Shown piece after piece: positions 24,501-37,345 of a stretch of 64,000 bases of DNA. The DNA comes from Pocillopora verrucosa. Lineage: Eukaryota; Cnidaria; Anthozoa; Scleractinia; Pocilloporidae. The stretch covers positions 16,926,012 to 16,990,011 of the forward strand of contig NC_089319.1 in NCBI RefSeq assembly GCF_036669915.1. The letters are read 5' to 3'. Under the pieces are notes generated by a model. That model saw nothing but the letters and a program-made list of their open reading frames with translations. It was not told the origin of the DNA and searched no databases. The translations under genes and the position numbers were made by a program. Every line of letters begins with the position of its first letter. Position 1 is the stretch's first letter.

Positions 24501-24728
24501 CTTTGAGGTGAGAATTAAACGAGTCTCGCTGTTTTGACATCTTTAATTGACGCACTAAAGATAGTCTAATTGTAATCTGAATTGTCAATAGGAAATGCAT
24601 CACAAATTAGCCAGTACTTGCGTCGGACAGGAATAGCAAATTTTGTTCCATGTGCAGCAGCAAATTTTGTCAAAATATCTGAATTGAAAGCAACGGGTTT
24701 TCATTTTCGCATCTCCTTTATAGAACGC

Positions 24729-27700
24729 ATGGAGTGCGATGACAAGAAAGGATATATTTACTGCGCTCATTGTAATGACTTCGTGTCACGTTCAACTTTC
24801 GAAAGGCATGAGCGAAAACGTAACAAGTCGAACTTGACAGATACTTTCGGGTCGACTTCAAATTCCCGTAATTTGTTTCAAGAAATTTCAAGTAAAGGGA
24901 GCATCGTATTAGAAATAGTAAGTATCTTTACACAGAGGAAAGTCCTAGTTGCTTTTAAAAGTTTGTGGTAATAAGAATATTCGACTGTATTTCTAAACTT
25001 CAGCTGGTTACTAAGTAAATATCCAATAATTTCATACAGTTAAGATTGCTTTTAGATTAACTGTGATCTCTTTCCTCAAAAGATTCCACTTAAGGTTCCA
25101 GCTTCCATCTTTTATGAACAAGTAGATTCTGTAGTATGCTTTCCAGTACAAGTAAGTAGTATGCTTTCCAGTACAAAATTGAACAAAATGTGACCTTGGC
25201 AAGGTATAGTCAGTTTATAATTACATTCTATTACAATAAAGTGAAATGAGGCCTTTGTTTCAGTTGGAAACCCAACAGGTGGAGTTCCCAACCCTTTTAC
25301 TTCATGGACTGGTCAATAAGCAACTCTCCCTAACACACTAGCAATACATCAATATTCTCACAAATATATCAAAAAAACTGTACGAAAGGCATTTAGAAAA
25401 ATAATATTGAGATCCTAGGGGGTGAAAAGGGTAGATAGGGGCACATAGTATACAAGTTAAAATATTGTTTTCTGAAATTCATCTGTGAACAGGTAGATTC
25501 ATAATAACAAATGAAATATTCTTCAGATTAAAAGACTGCGACTCCAGAGAGTCTGTGTATGCATGCATTAACCTAAATATTACACAGCATCATTCAACGT
25601 TCCAAATTTCAGATTCTGTTACTTGTACTTCAAAGCCTTGAAAAATAAAATGAATGAGCATTGCGACAAAGAGCCTTTAACAAAAGACTTCATACATACA
25701 GTGTATTAAAAGAACAATTATAGGAAAGAACCTAAATTGACCAGAGATTAAGAGTGTCTCAAAAAAATTACTCAGAAAGTTGTCAATTGCAGTCTGTACC
25801 GAACTCCAAAAACAATACTAAACAAAATAAATTGGAACAAAATATCTAGGTTTAGAGAAATGAATGTGGTCATAACCTATCCACATCTTTCTGAGGCCTG
25901 GCAATATATGAACTTTGACCTTTGCAGCCTATGCTAGGTATTGAGATTCCACTAACTGAAACCCTGACATTCTTAAAACCTTACAACAAGTATGTACGTA
26001 GAGAGAGTCTCAAACAAAAAAATGACAATAAAGAGAGAGAGAGTTTGTTCTTGAAAGAGTTGAATGTCTATACCCACTTACATCTTCCTGGAGCCTGGCA
26101 ATATATGGATTTTGACATTTGCAGCTTGTGCTAGGCATTGAGATTCCACTTACTGAAAAACTTGACATTTTTAAAACCTTACAACCAGTATGTATGAGGG
26201 ATAACTGATTTTTGACTGATATAACATAGACAGTTACTTCTTGTGGCCCCTCTCAAGTTAAGCTCTGAAAGCTTCAGTCACCATTCAGTTCTGCTAATGC
26301 CATAATTTTTTGATGTTGTTCAGTTAAGAAGCAGATACTCTCCAACTTGGCTATAGTTGTTTTGCATTCCTTTGACTTTGAATGTCAAGTGTGCCAGAGA
26401 AAAGAGAAAAGTAAATTCCTGCTCGAATACAGACACAGTCCTCTGGTGGTTACAGCCGACAACCGAAATGGGTCTGGCCTCCAGGTTTGAGACCTATTTA
26501 ACGGCTCAGTGCACGTATCAAATAAAAAAAAAAAGTAGGGACCATAAAGCATAAAAATAAAAACGATACGAGCATATCATTGCCGAGGTACCAAAGGGTA
26601 AGACCGAAGTATGGGCAATCTGCACTGCACCTCTCCTCGGGACGCAAAAATAAACAAGCACTGAGAGGAGCGCACGAAACTCTCCACCCAGCTGGGATTG
26701 CCTTCTCTGGGCTGACTGCATGAGGTTTGAATCCTCACAAGGGACTCAAATTCTAATGTTTTTTCTTTCACTATCCTACACAAGATACCATTAGCCATCT
26801 GTGATCCAACTTGTCCATTGGAAGTGAAATGTCTTCTTCTGAAACATGATCCTCAAGCTGAAAAAGAAGAGTGCTTGAAGTAAATGACGTGTGCTTATAA
26901 CCCAGTGGCAGATCTAGGGGAGGGCCCCCCTCCCTTATTTTGGGTAATGAAATGCAGAGGGAAGAAAAGCCAGCACAAAAATACATGTACAAAACAGTTG
27001 GTTTCACCCAGTGACCAAAAAGCAGTCACTCGTAAGCTGTACCATGCATTAAGATTACATATTTTGAAAAAGACCTGACAGGCTGAAACCTACTTTCAAC
27101 TGAAACAATTGTAGCACAAGAAAATTGTGGTAACAACTGACTAGTCTACATATGAACAGTTCAGTTTGGGACTGTACCAAGTGATGAGAGCCTATGTTAT
27201 TGGAAGATTTTGTCACGTCTATACCCACTTTCAAAGGAAACAACAATATCACAAAGTTAAAAAATGTAAATGTAACAGAAATGTGGTCACTTGTAATGAT
27301 CCAGGAGCATTAAGATCTGACTAAAACTCTGTCACTCACAACCCAAACCTTGCAGAAAGATTCCACATTTTGAAAAACCTGACATACTCAAACCTACTTT
27401 CAGTTTAGAAGCCATACATTCAAATGCATGAAAATTGTGTGTAAAGCCTGTCTTGTCTACTTATGTATAATTTGTCAAAAAAATTTTTTTGACACTTGTC
27501 TCTGGAGCCTGAACCAAGCATTGATACTCTATATTCTTTATATATCCTTAAGCATATCTTATTTTACTTTGGACTGAGTAAATGTTTATCAGAAAGCCAA
27601 AAAATGCTTAATAAAAATAATGTGGTCACTCACAATGATCCAGGAGCATTAAGATGACTAAAAACCTCTCACTTGTAATCTGCAACTTGTATGGAATTTT

Positions 27701-29911
27701 CACAATTTGGAAAAAACCTGACATTCAAGAAGCTACAACTCATGGCCAAAGTACTCAGCACCCTGCTCTCCCCTTACTTGGTGGTTGACAACCTTACACT
27801 TAACAAAGTAAAAAGTAAATCTTGAAATAAACTCCTTAATAAGTTTCTTGCAAGTCCCACCTCCCCCCCCAAAACAATGTTGCCTGAAACTCTGAAACTA
27901 GTCACCATTTTGCAACACCAGGCAGATTCAGCATATTTGATTGATATTACTCATCACAACCTAAAAAATGGTCAACCAGACCAGCTATTATTAGGGAGAT
28001 GACAATCAGTTAAGAATTAAGACATACTTTAATCCCTAATTGCAATGCAAATTTTTCCCATTGCCAAACTTTCAAAGGTGTCCTTGATGTTTATGTTCAT
28101 AACAAGTATCATGTATGATTACTTAAAAGTTTTAAATTCAAAATACAATCAAGGAATGAAGCTTACATTCCTTAAATGGCACTGACATAAGGTTTTTAAT
28201 GACCATACTCCAGTATTCATGCGAGCTCAATGCCACAACTGCTCTTTAGGCACCCCATATCTATCGAGGCCTCCTGACTAAAATGTCTTTACCCTAATAA
28301 GCCCACTCCTCTCTCCTCCCACTAAACAAAAATTCTACAGTATTGGTTGTATTGTTATTGATTTGACTGTATTAAATTGAGCTTATCTTGTTATTTATTC
28401 CTTTCTAGTCAAAAAACATCCAGACAAAATCGCGCTCACAGTTGGTCAATTTGTCTAGAGCCCAGTCCTTAAAGATACCCTGCTTTTAGTCTGTACCATC
28501 AGTTAGTGTCTTTAACCACTTTTCCCTCAACAAAAATTTCATCATAGAACTAGCATTCAGTAACACAGTTAGATATCATGCAACTTCTAATGAGCACCCT
28601 CATTATATGTTTCAAATTTAGGACAAGTAGAAGGGTATATTTTTAATTTTTTCCTAATTTACATAATAACTTTCTCAAATGTTGCAGAAATTTAAATATG
28701 TTGCAAACTAGAACTTTCAGGTTAATTTCTTGTCTCTGAAACATTAAGTTCAGTGTAAATCCTCAACAAAGCTTACTTCACACCTTAGCAATGAATCAAC
28801 AAGGACATACTGCAAATTTATATAACTTATAATAATAAAATATTCCTATGCGGCCAGCCATAAATGATTATAAATTTGAACATTGTCATTTAATTATATG
28901 GGAATCTTTTTATAATCAACTTCTCATGGCATTTTGATAATTATTTCTTTGAACAGCTGCTTTACAAAGATATTTTAAAACGTGCCTAGAAACACATAAG
29001 CTGAAGAGCGGTAATCGCTATGAGGCACATAAACAAAAAACAAGAAAGAGTGGTCGCCAAAGAGAGGTATTTATTGGGATACTATTTTAACATTTTACTT
29101 TTCATATACCCTGCTGTTTCCCACTGAATGCATTTTTTTTTGCCACTTCAAAATTGGATGGCTTAGCGTATAGACACTTTTAAGGGACTGTGTCCTGTCA
29201 AAATTGTTTTGTGCCTATGAGAGCAATTGTTAAATGAATTATGTATTCTAGTCTGTATCTAGAGCCTTCCTTACAAAGAAAATCTTTGTAAAGTAAATTT
29301 GGTAATTGTATAATATTATTTTAAAGATGGATCTGTAGTTGAGGAAAAGAATGAAAAATATTAAGATGTGATTTGAGATCAATGATAGCTTGTATGGACC
29401 ATTTGATGAAAAATAAAGGACAAGGAGACTCTATAGTATAACATGCTTAAGAATTCCATTCTTACACTGTGTGCACATGCATATCAAGAGAAATTAGTAA
29501 TTTGGATCATATTTTCCATTTGAGGTCTTATAATACCCTTCTCATGCTTGTTGTATGTTTTTGTTTTTTCAGAAGTTAATGAGACGAACTACAGCCCTGG
29601 AGCTGGTCAACTGGGCTGACCAGCACGAAAAGGGGAGAGTGGCGGAGGTTCTTGTGATGGAGGCGATGAGCAGTGAAGAAAGCTGTTACGAGGATGATAA
29701 TATAAATAACTCAAAATTAACAAAATACTCTGTCCATCGCCTTCAATGGGAGAGTAGAAGAATGAAAAAAATAAAAAAAAAACTTGATAAGGCCTATAAG
29801 AAAAAACTCACTTCAAGAGCTAAGGAGAGAATCCTACCCAGAGTTGATGGGCAACCTTCTCTGAGATGCCCACCAACTGAAAATTTTCCAGGGTGGGCAA
29901 TAAGGCAGTAA
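24729..29911 (+). CDS. Transposon-type gene, split; zinc-finger N-terminal exon and acidic/basic C-terminal exons
   Basis: Exon 24729-24917 starts at an ATG and ends at a good donor (GAAATA|GTAAGT). It encodes a Cys-x2-Cys ... His finger ([18 protein letters not shown]). Exon 28957-29066 (acceptor TTTGAACAG, donor GAG|GTATTT) and exon 29573-29911 (acceptor TTTTTTCAG, stop at 29911) join in phase. They end with LELVNWADQ, an acidic MSSEES segment, a Lys-rich helix and WAIRQ. Finger-plus-MSSEES proteins are common in uncharacterised cnidarian transposon genes. The middle exons cannot be found in 24,918-28,956, so the whole CDS is not proven. Its location inside inverted ends argues that it belongs to the element, not the host. 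Confidence 0.5.
25875..26200. repeat. Diverged tandem duplication inside the element
   Basis: 25,880-25,995 and 26,070-26,196 share a unit running through GCCTGGCAATATATG, TTTGCAGC, GAGATTCCACT and TTAAAACCTTACAAC. Looser relatives occur around 27,000, 27,300 (GATCCAGGAGCATTAAGAT) and 27,640 (the same motif), suggesting an old array over about 25.9-27.7 kb. Confidence 0.6.
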
Positions 29912-30298
29912 AAAAAATTGTTTTATCAATTTAAGGTGACAAATTGATTGTTGAAAAAAGTATTAATCAGCCATGTCTAGAATGAAGGTCTTTTACATGC
30001 CTGCGTGAGACTTCTTTTTCATTGAATATGTTAATTAGCAATTTTAATGGTCTCACTATCTAAAGTAAGTAATTGTGAATTCTTCAATTTTAATTGATAG
30101 CTATCGCAAATTTAAATTGATTTAGAAAAATATACTGATTTTTTAGATTGATAGGTTGAACTTATTTTTTATTGTTAGTATCATTTCAAATTGCATTTCT
30201 TAGTGGCTGGATTTGAGAGTGGAATTAATAGCTTTTTGTGTTGTGTGTTGCTACAGCTAGTTATATTCTGTAGTTCTTATATTTTTATAGTGATAAAG

Positions 30299-30325
30299 AT
30301 TCTATTCTATTCTATTCTATATAGA
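30299..30325. repeat. (TTCTA)n pentanucleotide microsatellite
   Basis: Four to five TTCTA units follow TGATAAAGA. Such tails can mark the 3' end of a retroposed element, but no element body was identified here. Confidence 0.7.
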
Positions 30326-30639
30326 TGACTGAGATTATATGAATTATACATTAATGAAAGAGAAACAATCTTAATAAAGTATGACAATTAGTAATTCAAA
30401 CATTTGGATGTCTCTTTTTTAATTATGTATGTGCCTCAAATGAGATATCATCCGCTTTATTGTGGGTTTACTCTATCTTAGGGGAGGAAGTGAGTTTTGA
30501 ACGAAACTATTTCATCACTGCAATTTCAAACATTCTGTAATTACTTGTATGTGTGATGTCTCTTTTTTCTAACAATTTAGAAGTTTCCCAAAATATTATA
30601 AGTTATCATAATATAAATGTGGGTGTGATTAAGCAAATC

Positions 30640-31080
30640 AAAAGTCAATTTAAGGTGAAACCTACAGCTTTTAGAGGCACTTAAAGGTCACTAAATGATG
30701 AATTTTAACAAAACTTGAAATTTAAGAGGACCTGAAAGTACAACTAAAGATGAATTACGACAAAACCTGCAACTTTAAGTAGTACTTAAAGGGAAACAAA
30801 AGATTAAAGAAACCTTTAAGTTGCCTTTACAAGTAGAAGTTTTGGCAATTAAAGACGAGTTTACGAGAATTAGGAGGATTCTTAAAGTCAATTAAATGGT
30901 TATTTAGGTTTACTTTCATGTGATCCTAAAGTGTTCATGAAATGGTTCATAAGGAGACTTTAATTGACTTCTGAAAGTTCAATTAAAGATTCATTTCAGA
31001 ACTTTCGTATGTCACCTAAAGATGTCTTAAATACTTCTAATGTTAACCTTTAAGTTACCTTTAAGGAAGCTTAATTTAGT
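30640..31080. repeat. Right subterminal TTAAAG-type repeats
   Basis: Dense TTAAAG, CTTAAAG and CTAAAGATG motifs run through this interval. They mirror those at 24,275-24,500 and end at the right terminus. Confidence 0.55.
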
Positions 31081-31564
31081 CATTTCATCCTGTGAAAGTA
31101 CACGAGCCATCCTAACCTAATTTGTCAACTGCCAGGCATCTGTAAAGAACCACTTCAATTTTTCAAATTTGAAAATTTCCAGCTAAAACCGTGGTTCCCA
31201 AAAATATTTCTCACCTTGCCTAACAAATTTTCAAAAGAAATTTTCAAATTTTTCACAACTTTGCCTATTCCTGCTCGTAGGTCCAGCCAAGCCCTTATGG
31301 TCATTGGTCCCCGCAATAGCCGTTCACAAAGGCTTATAAAAATAGGCGTTTGTTAACTTGTAAAACTCCCTGAAGAAGCCTACGACAGTTAGACGAAACG
31401 CATCAGAGAATAAAGAAGTTTTAAAACTACTGTTCGCACAGCGCTGCTCACTAGTTTAGTTTTAAATCTTTTTCCAAAAACTGTTTAAAAAATTACTAAA
31501 AAATTATTGAAAAAAAATCAATAAACGTTTGAGTCGGAGTTATTCCTGTCAGCGGTAAAATACA

Positions 31565-31755
31565 GGAATGGCTCCAGTCTCTGGTCGTCCGCGTGAACTG
31601 ACTAAATGAATTTAGTCAGCGGAGCTAGTCAGCAGATGACTTTTTCATCGCCGGAATATCGCTGAACGACCTCGCTGAACAAGCTAGACTGTGCCTTCTC
31701 TTCATTATGTAAGCAGCCATTTCTTGTTTGACTCATCGGTGTTTTCACATTGATA
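31565..31755 (-). repeat. Inverted copy of the KY1 first-exon region (copy 2)
   Basis: It matches the reverse complement of 23,255-23,460, including the motif ATCGCCGGAATATCGCTGAA and the TTCATTATGTAAG donor, here read on the plus strand. Confidence 0.6.
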
Positions 31756-31761
31756 TTGATA

Positions 31762-31994
31762 TCCTTGCTGATGGGTTTCTCAAGGAGCTGCCACTGTTCG
31801 TCGAATGGGTAGTGGCTGTAAGTTGTATATTCGGGGTCCATCAGGAACATGGACAGGTCTGGGCTGCAATGAAACATCAAATCAGCTCCTAGGTAACCAG
31901 CTCACAAATGAACTTCTCAAACTCTTCCTTGCTGATAGGTTTCTCAAGGAGCTGCCAGTGTTCGTCGGATGGGTAGCGGTAGAGGCTGCAAATT
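31762..31994 (-). pseudogene. KY fragment, internal part, itself partly duplicated
   Basis: 31,765-31,905 matches KY codons for about residues 304-347 (SMFLMDPEY, HYPFDEQWQLLEKPISK). A second partial copy of the later part (residues about 326-352) follows at 31,906-31,992. Both are cut off abruptly, and no start, triad or C-terminal repeats remain. It faces the opposite way to the adjacent first-exon copy, so the arrangement is a rearrangement scar and not a gene. Confidence 0.75.
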
Positions 31995-32746
31995 GTCACC
32001 AATCTCCCGGAGGGGCCTTAGAATTAAGAGGAGGTCTAAGAAGGACTGAGAAACAGACAATGTCATTCCCCGTTCTGACCGTCTTGAAACGGAGGACATT
32101 TTGAGTGAGCTCCATTTAGAGAGTATGGTAGCTCAATCTAGACGTGAATGGATCGTTTCTTCCGTAATTTTGGCTTTGACGGAAAAGCAGGTCGAGCGAC
32201 TGGGTGTTTCGGCGATTGGAGATCGCGTTCGATTGCGGCTGCGTCGCGGAAAGTTTGAAGAAAACACTGCTGAGACCTCCACTGGCGGTAGAAATGTAGC
32301 AACATCAAGCGAAAGACCTTCAGCTGATGCAATCCGCTAAAGAATTGAGATGCAACCTAGGAGGCCAGTTAAAGATCTATCTCAGACCAATTCAAAGAAA
32401 TCTGTCCACCAAATCTCTTATTCCTCAAAATTATTATGAAGTGAAGGAGAGATGCACAAGTTTTAAGAAGAAATTCCCGATGAGTGAGCTTCGTACACAT
32501 TCTTTTTACATGCGCACTGCTAGTCTTAGTAGTGATTCAGATTCAGAGGGGCAGACCACCAAAGAAAGTCACACCCTGGAAAGTAAAGTCCCTGCTTTAC
32601 CAGTTTATAATCCTTTATAACTACAGAGTAATCAAGCTGTCGACGAGCAGGATTTCGCTCCTGTAGTTTCCAGTCAACCTAGTGTCGTAGATGAAAAGGA
32701 TCCTATCGACACTGTCATAAGTTATTGTAGGGCAAAAAATATTCAA
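31995..32746 (+). repeat. SAM-like-domain repeat, copy 1
   Basis: Shared with 46,444-47,106 from GTCACCAATCTCCCGGAG to GGCAAAAAATATTCAA. In both copies one frame encodes a stretch resembling a SAM domain (LALTEKQVERLGVSAIGDR, here about 32,175-32,230) but then runs into stops. Both copies directly follow a truncated KY fragment, with different junction bases. Probably a dispersed transposon-derived sequence inserted in KY copies. The host protein is unknown. Confidence 0.55.
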
Positions 32747-33639
32747 TTCCTGTTGAGATTCTGCGTTGCATGTAGAAATACATCGTTACTGGTAGGGCCT
32801 TAGTGATTAATTCATATAGCGAAACCTTAATTAGAGGGGGAAGCAAATCACATCAATGTGGATAGAATGAACTTACTTAAAACAAATGTGTGGGGGAAAG
32901 AAATGCTAATTTACATTGGTAATTAAGCGGTTCAGGCTCCTGCTTTCACCTCTCTTAGACAAAATCTGGGTCTACTAATTACTTTTTGGGTTTGATTAAT
33001 TGTTTATTTATTTATCTAATTTTTTAATAATTCAATTCCAGGTAGCTGGTGATTCAGTGAAGGGCCACGAAGAAGGTCGTTACGCATACGTAATGTGTCA
33101 GACGTGTAGTGATGTGGTTCGTGTTTGCGTTATTTTTTCTCCTGTACGGACAACTGTTTTGGGCGATAAAACAGTCTAGAGGACGTATAAATGGGGTTTC
33201 TTATTGCTGGAGTGGTTTTGGTTTTGAGAAATGGACGAACGTAAGGGATTTTGAAGATTATTCAACCTGGGTTTCGCTGGTTTTACGAAGCTGATTGCGA
33301 TCTATAGCATTGGTTGCCCTGGAATTCAAACAATGGTTTTCTTGGACACCTCATTGTGTCGCTGGGCTCCTCAAACACTCGTCGCGATTCGGTAAAGATC
33401 AAGCTGAGGCGACACAAAAGACCGCGTGCTTATTATGCGAACTCGAATGCCACTTTCCATCTTATTCTAGATGTAGGCGACTTAGTGTTTAAATTGAATG
33501 ATTGTTCCTTTAATTGGAATGGTCAAGAATGGACACCTGCGGGGTAGACATTCTCTTCCAAAGGGTGCTAATTTGCATAATCCTCGTTCTCTGGATCGCG
33601 TCAGTGTTGTTCCTAAATTTTCTTTCAACAGGGAATTCA
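32747..33639. other. Unassigned stretch, possibly the 5' part of the LINE
   Basis: A short stretch near 33,040 (GDSVKGHEEGRYAYV in one frame) could be a remnant of a LINE ORF1. The frame breaks repeatedly, and nothing else is recognisable. Confidence 0.3.
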
Positions 33640-36043
33640 CCTCGCGCCCTATGAATGCCCGTTCAGTATGCAACAAAACTCTTATCATTTTGCTGTGGAT
33701 TACAAGGTAGATTTGTTGGGGATCACAGAAACATGGTTGCATATGGAAGGTAGTGACATGGCTATTGGACAGCTCTGTCCGAATGGTTATCGTCTCCTGC
33801 ACACCCCACGGTTGACAGGACGAGGCGGTGGCGTAGGCCTTCTTTACAAGCAAGGCATTGGCTTTAAATCTAAAACAAGGCTATGTGAGCATTCTTTTAA
33901 ATCATTTGAATGCATGGATGTCACCTTTGTTGCTAGTAAGAGTTTGAGAGTAATTGTTGTTTACCGTCCCCCCGGAGAGTGCGTCAGTTGGAGTCTTTCT
34001 GGAGGGATTTTCTAGTCTATTGCGAGAGACTGTAATATGCCCACAACAGCTTTTGATATACGGGGGTTTTAACTTCCATATAGACGACAAGGCCGATAAG
34101 GGCACGACACGACTTGGAGAGCTACTGGATTTGTTCAATTTAAAGCAACATGTGTGTCTATCCACTCATAAACGAGGTCATATATTGGACTTGGTCATTA
34201 AAAGGAATGAGACTGAGAGTGCTTTAAGCCTAAAGAACGTCACAGTCGTGGAACAGTTTATCTCTGATCACAAGGCTGTTTGCTTCAATCTGAGCTTACG
34301 GAAACCAGTAAATGAGAGGAGTACTGTTGTCTCTCGTAAATTAAAGGGATCTGATTTTGATGCTTTCAATGAGATGATTATATCAACTGGTTTGTCGGAT
34401 GGAGGTGTATCGCACTGTATTGAGTTGTTGGCTAAGAAGTATGATGTGTTGTTGTGCAAGGCTTTGGACAAGCTGGCACTTAAAAGAACTCGCACTATTG
34501 TCATTCGACCGAATGCCCCTTGGTATAATGAGGAGATCGCCACTCAGAAAAGGAAGAGGCGAAGGCTCGAACGTAAATGGCGTTCGACTAGTCTCGAAAT
34601 TGATAGGGTGAATTATTTGGAACAGTGCAATGTTGTAAATGCAATGCTTTATCAGACGAAAGAACAGCATTATTCAACAGTTATTCAGGACAATGCCCTC
34701 GATAGCAAGTTACTTTTTCGCACAGTTGATAAATTACTACAAAGGAATACAGACTTAAGATATTCGTCTGCAAACAGTGACCAAGAACTCGCGAATGCTT
34801 TTGCTGATTTCTTTAGTGCCAAGATTGTGCGAATTCGTGATGAATTGCTGGTTAGGAAAGAACAGCTGGGGGAGCTCCTTATGAAGGATTTTTACTGTTC
34901 ATTATGCTTTAGTGAGTTCGTAATGGTAACAGGTGAAAATGGCTTAGGACTGATTAGGGGTTCCATCAAGGCATGCGCACTGGATCCACTTCCAGCGAGT
35001 ACCTTGCGGAAATGCTATTCTAGTCTTGTACCTATATTTAGAAGAGCGATTAATTTGTCATTATCATCCGGAATGCTGCCCAAGGAACTAAGGATCGCGC
35101 TCAGTGCTATCACCTCTTCTCAAGAAGGTAAATGCAAATTTTGAGAAATTTAGCAACTTTCGCCCTGTGTCAAATTTAAAGTTTCTATCTAAATTGATAG
35201 AAAAAGCAGTGTTTGTACAATTGAATAACTACCTCGACGAAAATGATCTACACAAGCCTCTCTAATCAGCGTACAAGATCTTACACAGCACAGAAACTGC
35301 GCTTCTCACCGTCACAAATGACATTAAGCTATCATTGGACAAAGGCAAGAATGTTTTCCTTGTTTTATTAGATATGTCGGCAGCATACGATACTGTTAAC
35401 CATACCTTGTTGCTGGCACGAATGCAGAAATCATTTGGCATGAGAGGAACTGTTCTGCAATAGTTCAATTCCTATCTTTCTGATAGAACTCAGTTTGTTA
35501 ACATCAATGAGGTGAATTCTACAATACGTGATCTTCCCGTGGGAGTTCCCCAAGGTTCAGTTCTGGGACCTGTACTCTACCTTTGTATACTGCGCCACTT
35601 GCTAAAGTGATAAGATCTTATGGCTTGGATTATCATCTATACGCTAATGATACTCAGTTATACTTTGCATTCAAATCGGTAGATGTGGACGCTGCTAAAT
35701 CAAGGGTCGAGAGCTGTATTTCTGCTATTTGTCGCTGGATGGATCTCAACGAATTGAAGCTAAACCACGGCAAGACGGAGGTCATGCTCATCCACTCAAA
35801 GTATCGTCCCTCTCCATCCTTTCAGTCCTTACGTGTTGGTGATGAGAGCGTGGCTGCCTCTCAGTCAGCTAGGAGTCTTGGCGTCATCTATGATGAGCAC
35901 ATGTCTTTTCATGCACGTGTCTAGCATCTGCATATCATCATTTTATCATCTCAGGAACCTATCTAGAATTAGAAAGTATCTCATTAAAGAATCAGTAGCA
36001 GTTGCCGTTCACGCATTTGTCACATCGAAACTAGACTATTGTA
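33640..36043 (+). mobile_element. CR1/L2-type non-LTR retrotransposon, inactive and 3'-truncated
   Basis: Pieces in several frames give an APE-type endonuclease (NARSVCNKT, VDLLGITETWL, VVYRPP, SDHKAV) at about 33,650-34,310. A linker follows to 35,140, then reverse transcriptase ([43 protein letters not shown]) at about 35,160-35,930. The GDFN endonuclease motif is GGFN and the catalytic YADD is YAND. Stops at 35,263 and 35,461 and frameshifts near 33,700 and 33,990 also break it. Coding similarity stops at about 36,043, exactly where homology to 49,372 onward begins, so the 3' end was lost at a duplication junction. Clade is judged from motifs only. Confidence 0.85.
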
Positions 36044-36879
36044 AATTTCGTGAAATAAAAACAAACCTCATTTCCATAAATGGACAATGTTGTCGAAAAC
36101 AGCTAGACATCACACGCTGCGCTGACGCCAGTTTTCATTTTAGTCTGGATAGATGGCTGAGGCTTATATTTGGACTCACTGTGTATTACCTTTAAATTTC
36201 TTTAATTTTATTTTACGAATCAAACCTTTCACTACCTACTCATTTTTATGTGAGTCTTAAACTTTGAAAACTGGAAACTTTCCGTAAACATGTAAATTCG
36301 CCTTTTCTTCTTTTTATTAGCACTTAAATTAAATAAATTTACCAGCTAAGGATGTCATGAGACGACATGTTCAGCCAATCAGAGGAGAGCAAATTCCTCG
36401 TAATGATTAAAAATTATATCTGACCGCAGCATGTAGTTGGACAGGTATTGACCGTTTATTCTGTTTTTCTACCTTTCAATTATTTAAACGTTGCACGGTT
36501 CAAAAACGAGACAATTTATTTAATACCAGGTTTAGGACTTTAAGTGGGGTACTACGGAAAAGAAAGCTGCTTACGATCAATAGGGACACCCTTCACTTCG
36601 TATCCGCAACATCGCCTAGCTTCTGTTTTCCAGAGGAAGTATCCAAGTTGGAGGCTTTTGCTTACAATATCAACAAAAGGAAAGAATATACCTTTAAAGG
36701 CCAGGCCGTATTTTTAACGTTGGAAGTCAAACTTTATCTGCTTAACATTTATCTGCTTAATATTTATCGACAAATTTAATTGTTTACATTTCTACACCAT
36801 CTTTAACTACGACCACAGAAACTCGTCTTTGAGATCGAGATCACACAAATGTTCAGTGACTTGTATGAGTAAAACATGT

Positions 36880-37049
36880 GACTTGGTTACCCAAGGTTTA
36901 TCAAGGAGTAGGGGGAGAGCGTTGGTCGAAATGGAATTTCGCGAGTTGCTTTTCGAGGTTGGAACGACTTGGTTACCCAATTTTTATCAAGGAGTACGCG
37001 GAGAGTGTTGGTCGAAATGGAATTTCGCGAGTTGCTTTTCCAGGTTGGA
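36880..37049. repeat. 85-bp tandem duplication
   Basis: The segment starting ACTTGGTTACCCAA at 36,881 recurs at 36,966 with few differences (both continue GTCGAAATGGAATTTCGCGA). Block 2 has only one related copy near 50,117. Confidence 0.75.
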
Positions 37050-37345
37050 AAACGTGGAGAAAGGACAATGTTCAACGACCGAAAATCGATCCACATGTTA
37101 TGAAAGGCTGAAGAAAAGAAGTTGAGCCATATTGGTGGGAGAACAACGCACTCTCCCATACTGACAGAAACTAAGATGTTTCACTACAAACACTATAGAG
37201 GGACATTGATTAAAAATTAAAATTATTGCAAAACTTCAACTCAGTGCAAGAGGCGTCTTGATTTTCTCTCCGCTATGTTGCCGTGAAAAAGAGCCATGTA
37301 CCCAGTCTCACTCACTGATAGTCGAGTGGGACTGGTGTTCACAAT

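Larger units (their letters stand above)
24261..31094. mobile_element. DNA transposon-like element with terminal and subterminal inverted repeats
   Basis: The left end (24261, CACAGGACGAATG) and right end (31094, complement CACAGGATGAAATG) are inverted copies flanked by AAA on both sides (a possible 3-bp target duplication). A perfect 16-bp inverted match, GAATCTTTAATTGAAC, lies at 24387-24402 and 30977-30992. Both ends are crowded with CTTTAA/TTAAAG motifs, as in the subterminal repeats bound by CACTA-type transposases. Inside are a zinc-finger-like first exon and a C-terminal exon pair of a transposon-type gene, but no recognisable catalytic region, so the element looks non-autonomous or internally deleted. 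CACTA/EnSpm assignment is an inference from ends and target size. Confidence 0.62.

Noticed and set aside
26700-26760. GGTTTGAATCC tRNA-like T-loop
   Set aside because: Imperfect B-box without a cloverleaf; too weak even for a SINE call.
33482-33853. 123-codon minus-strand ORF
   Set aside because: Antisense to the LINE endonuclease region.
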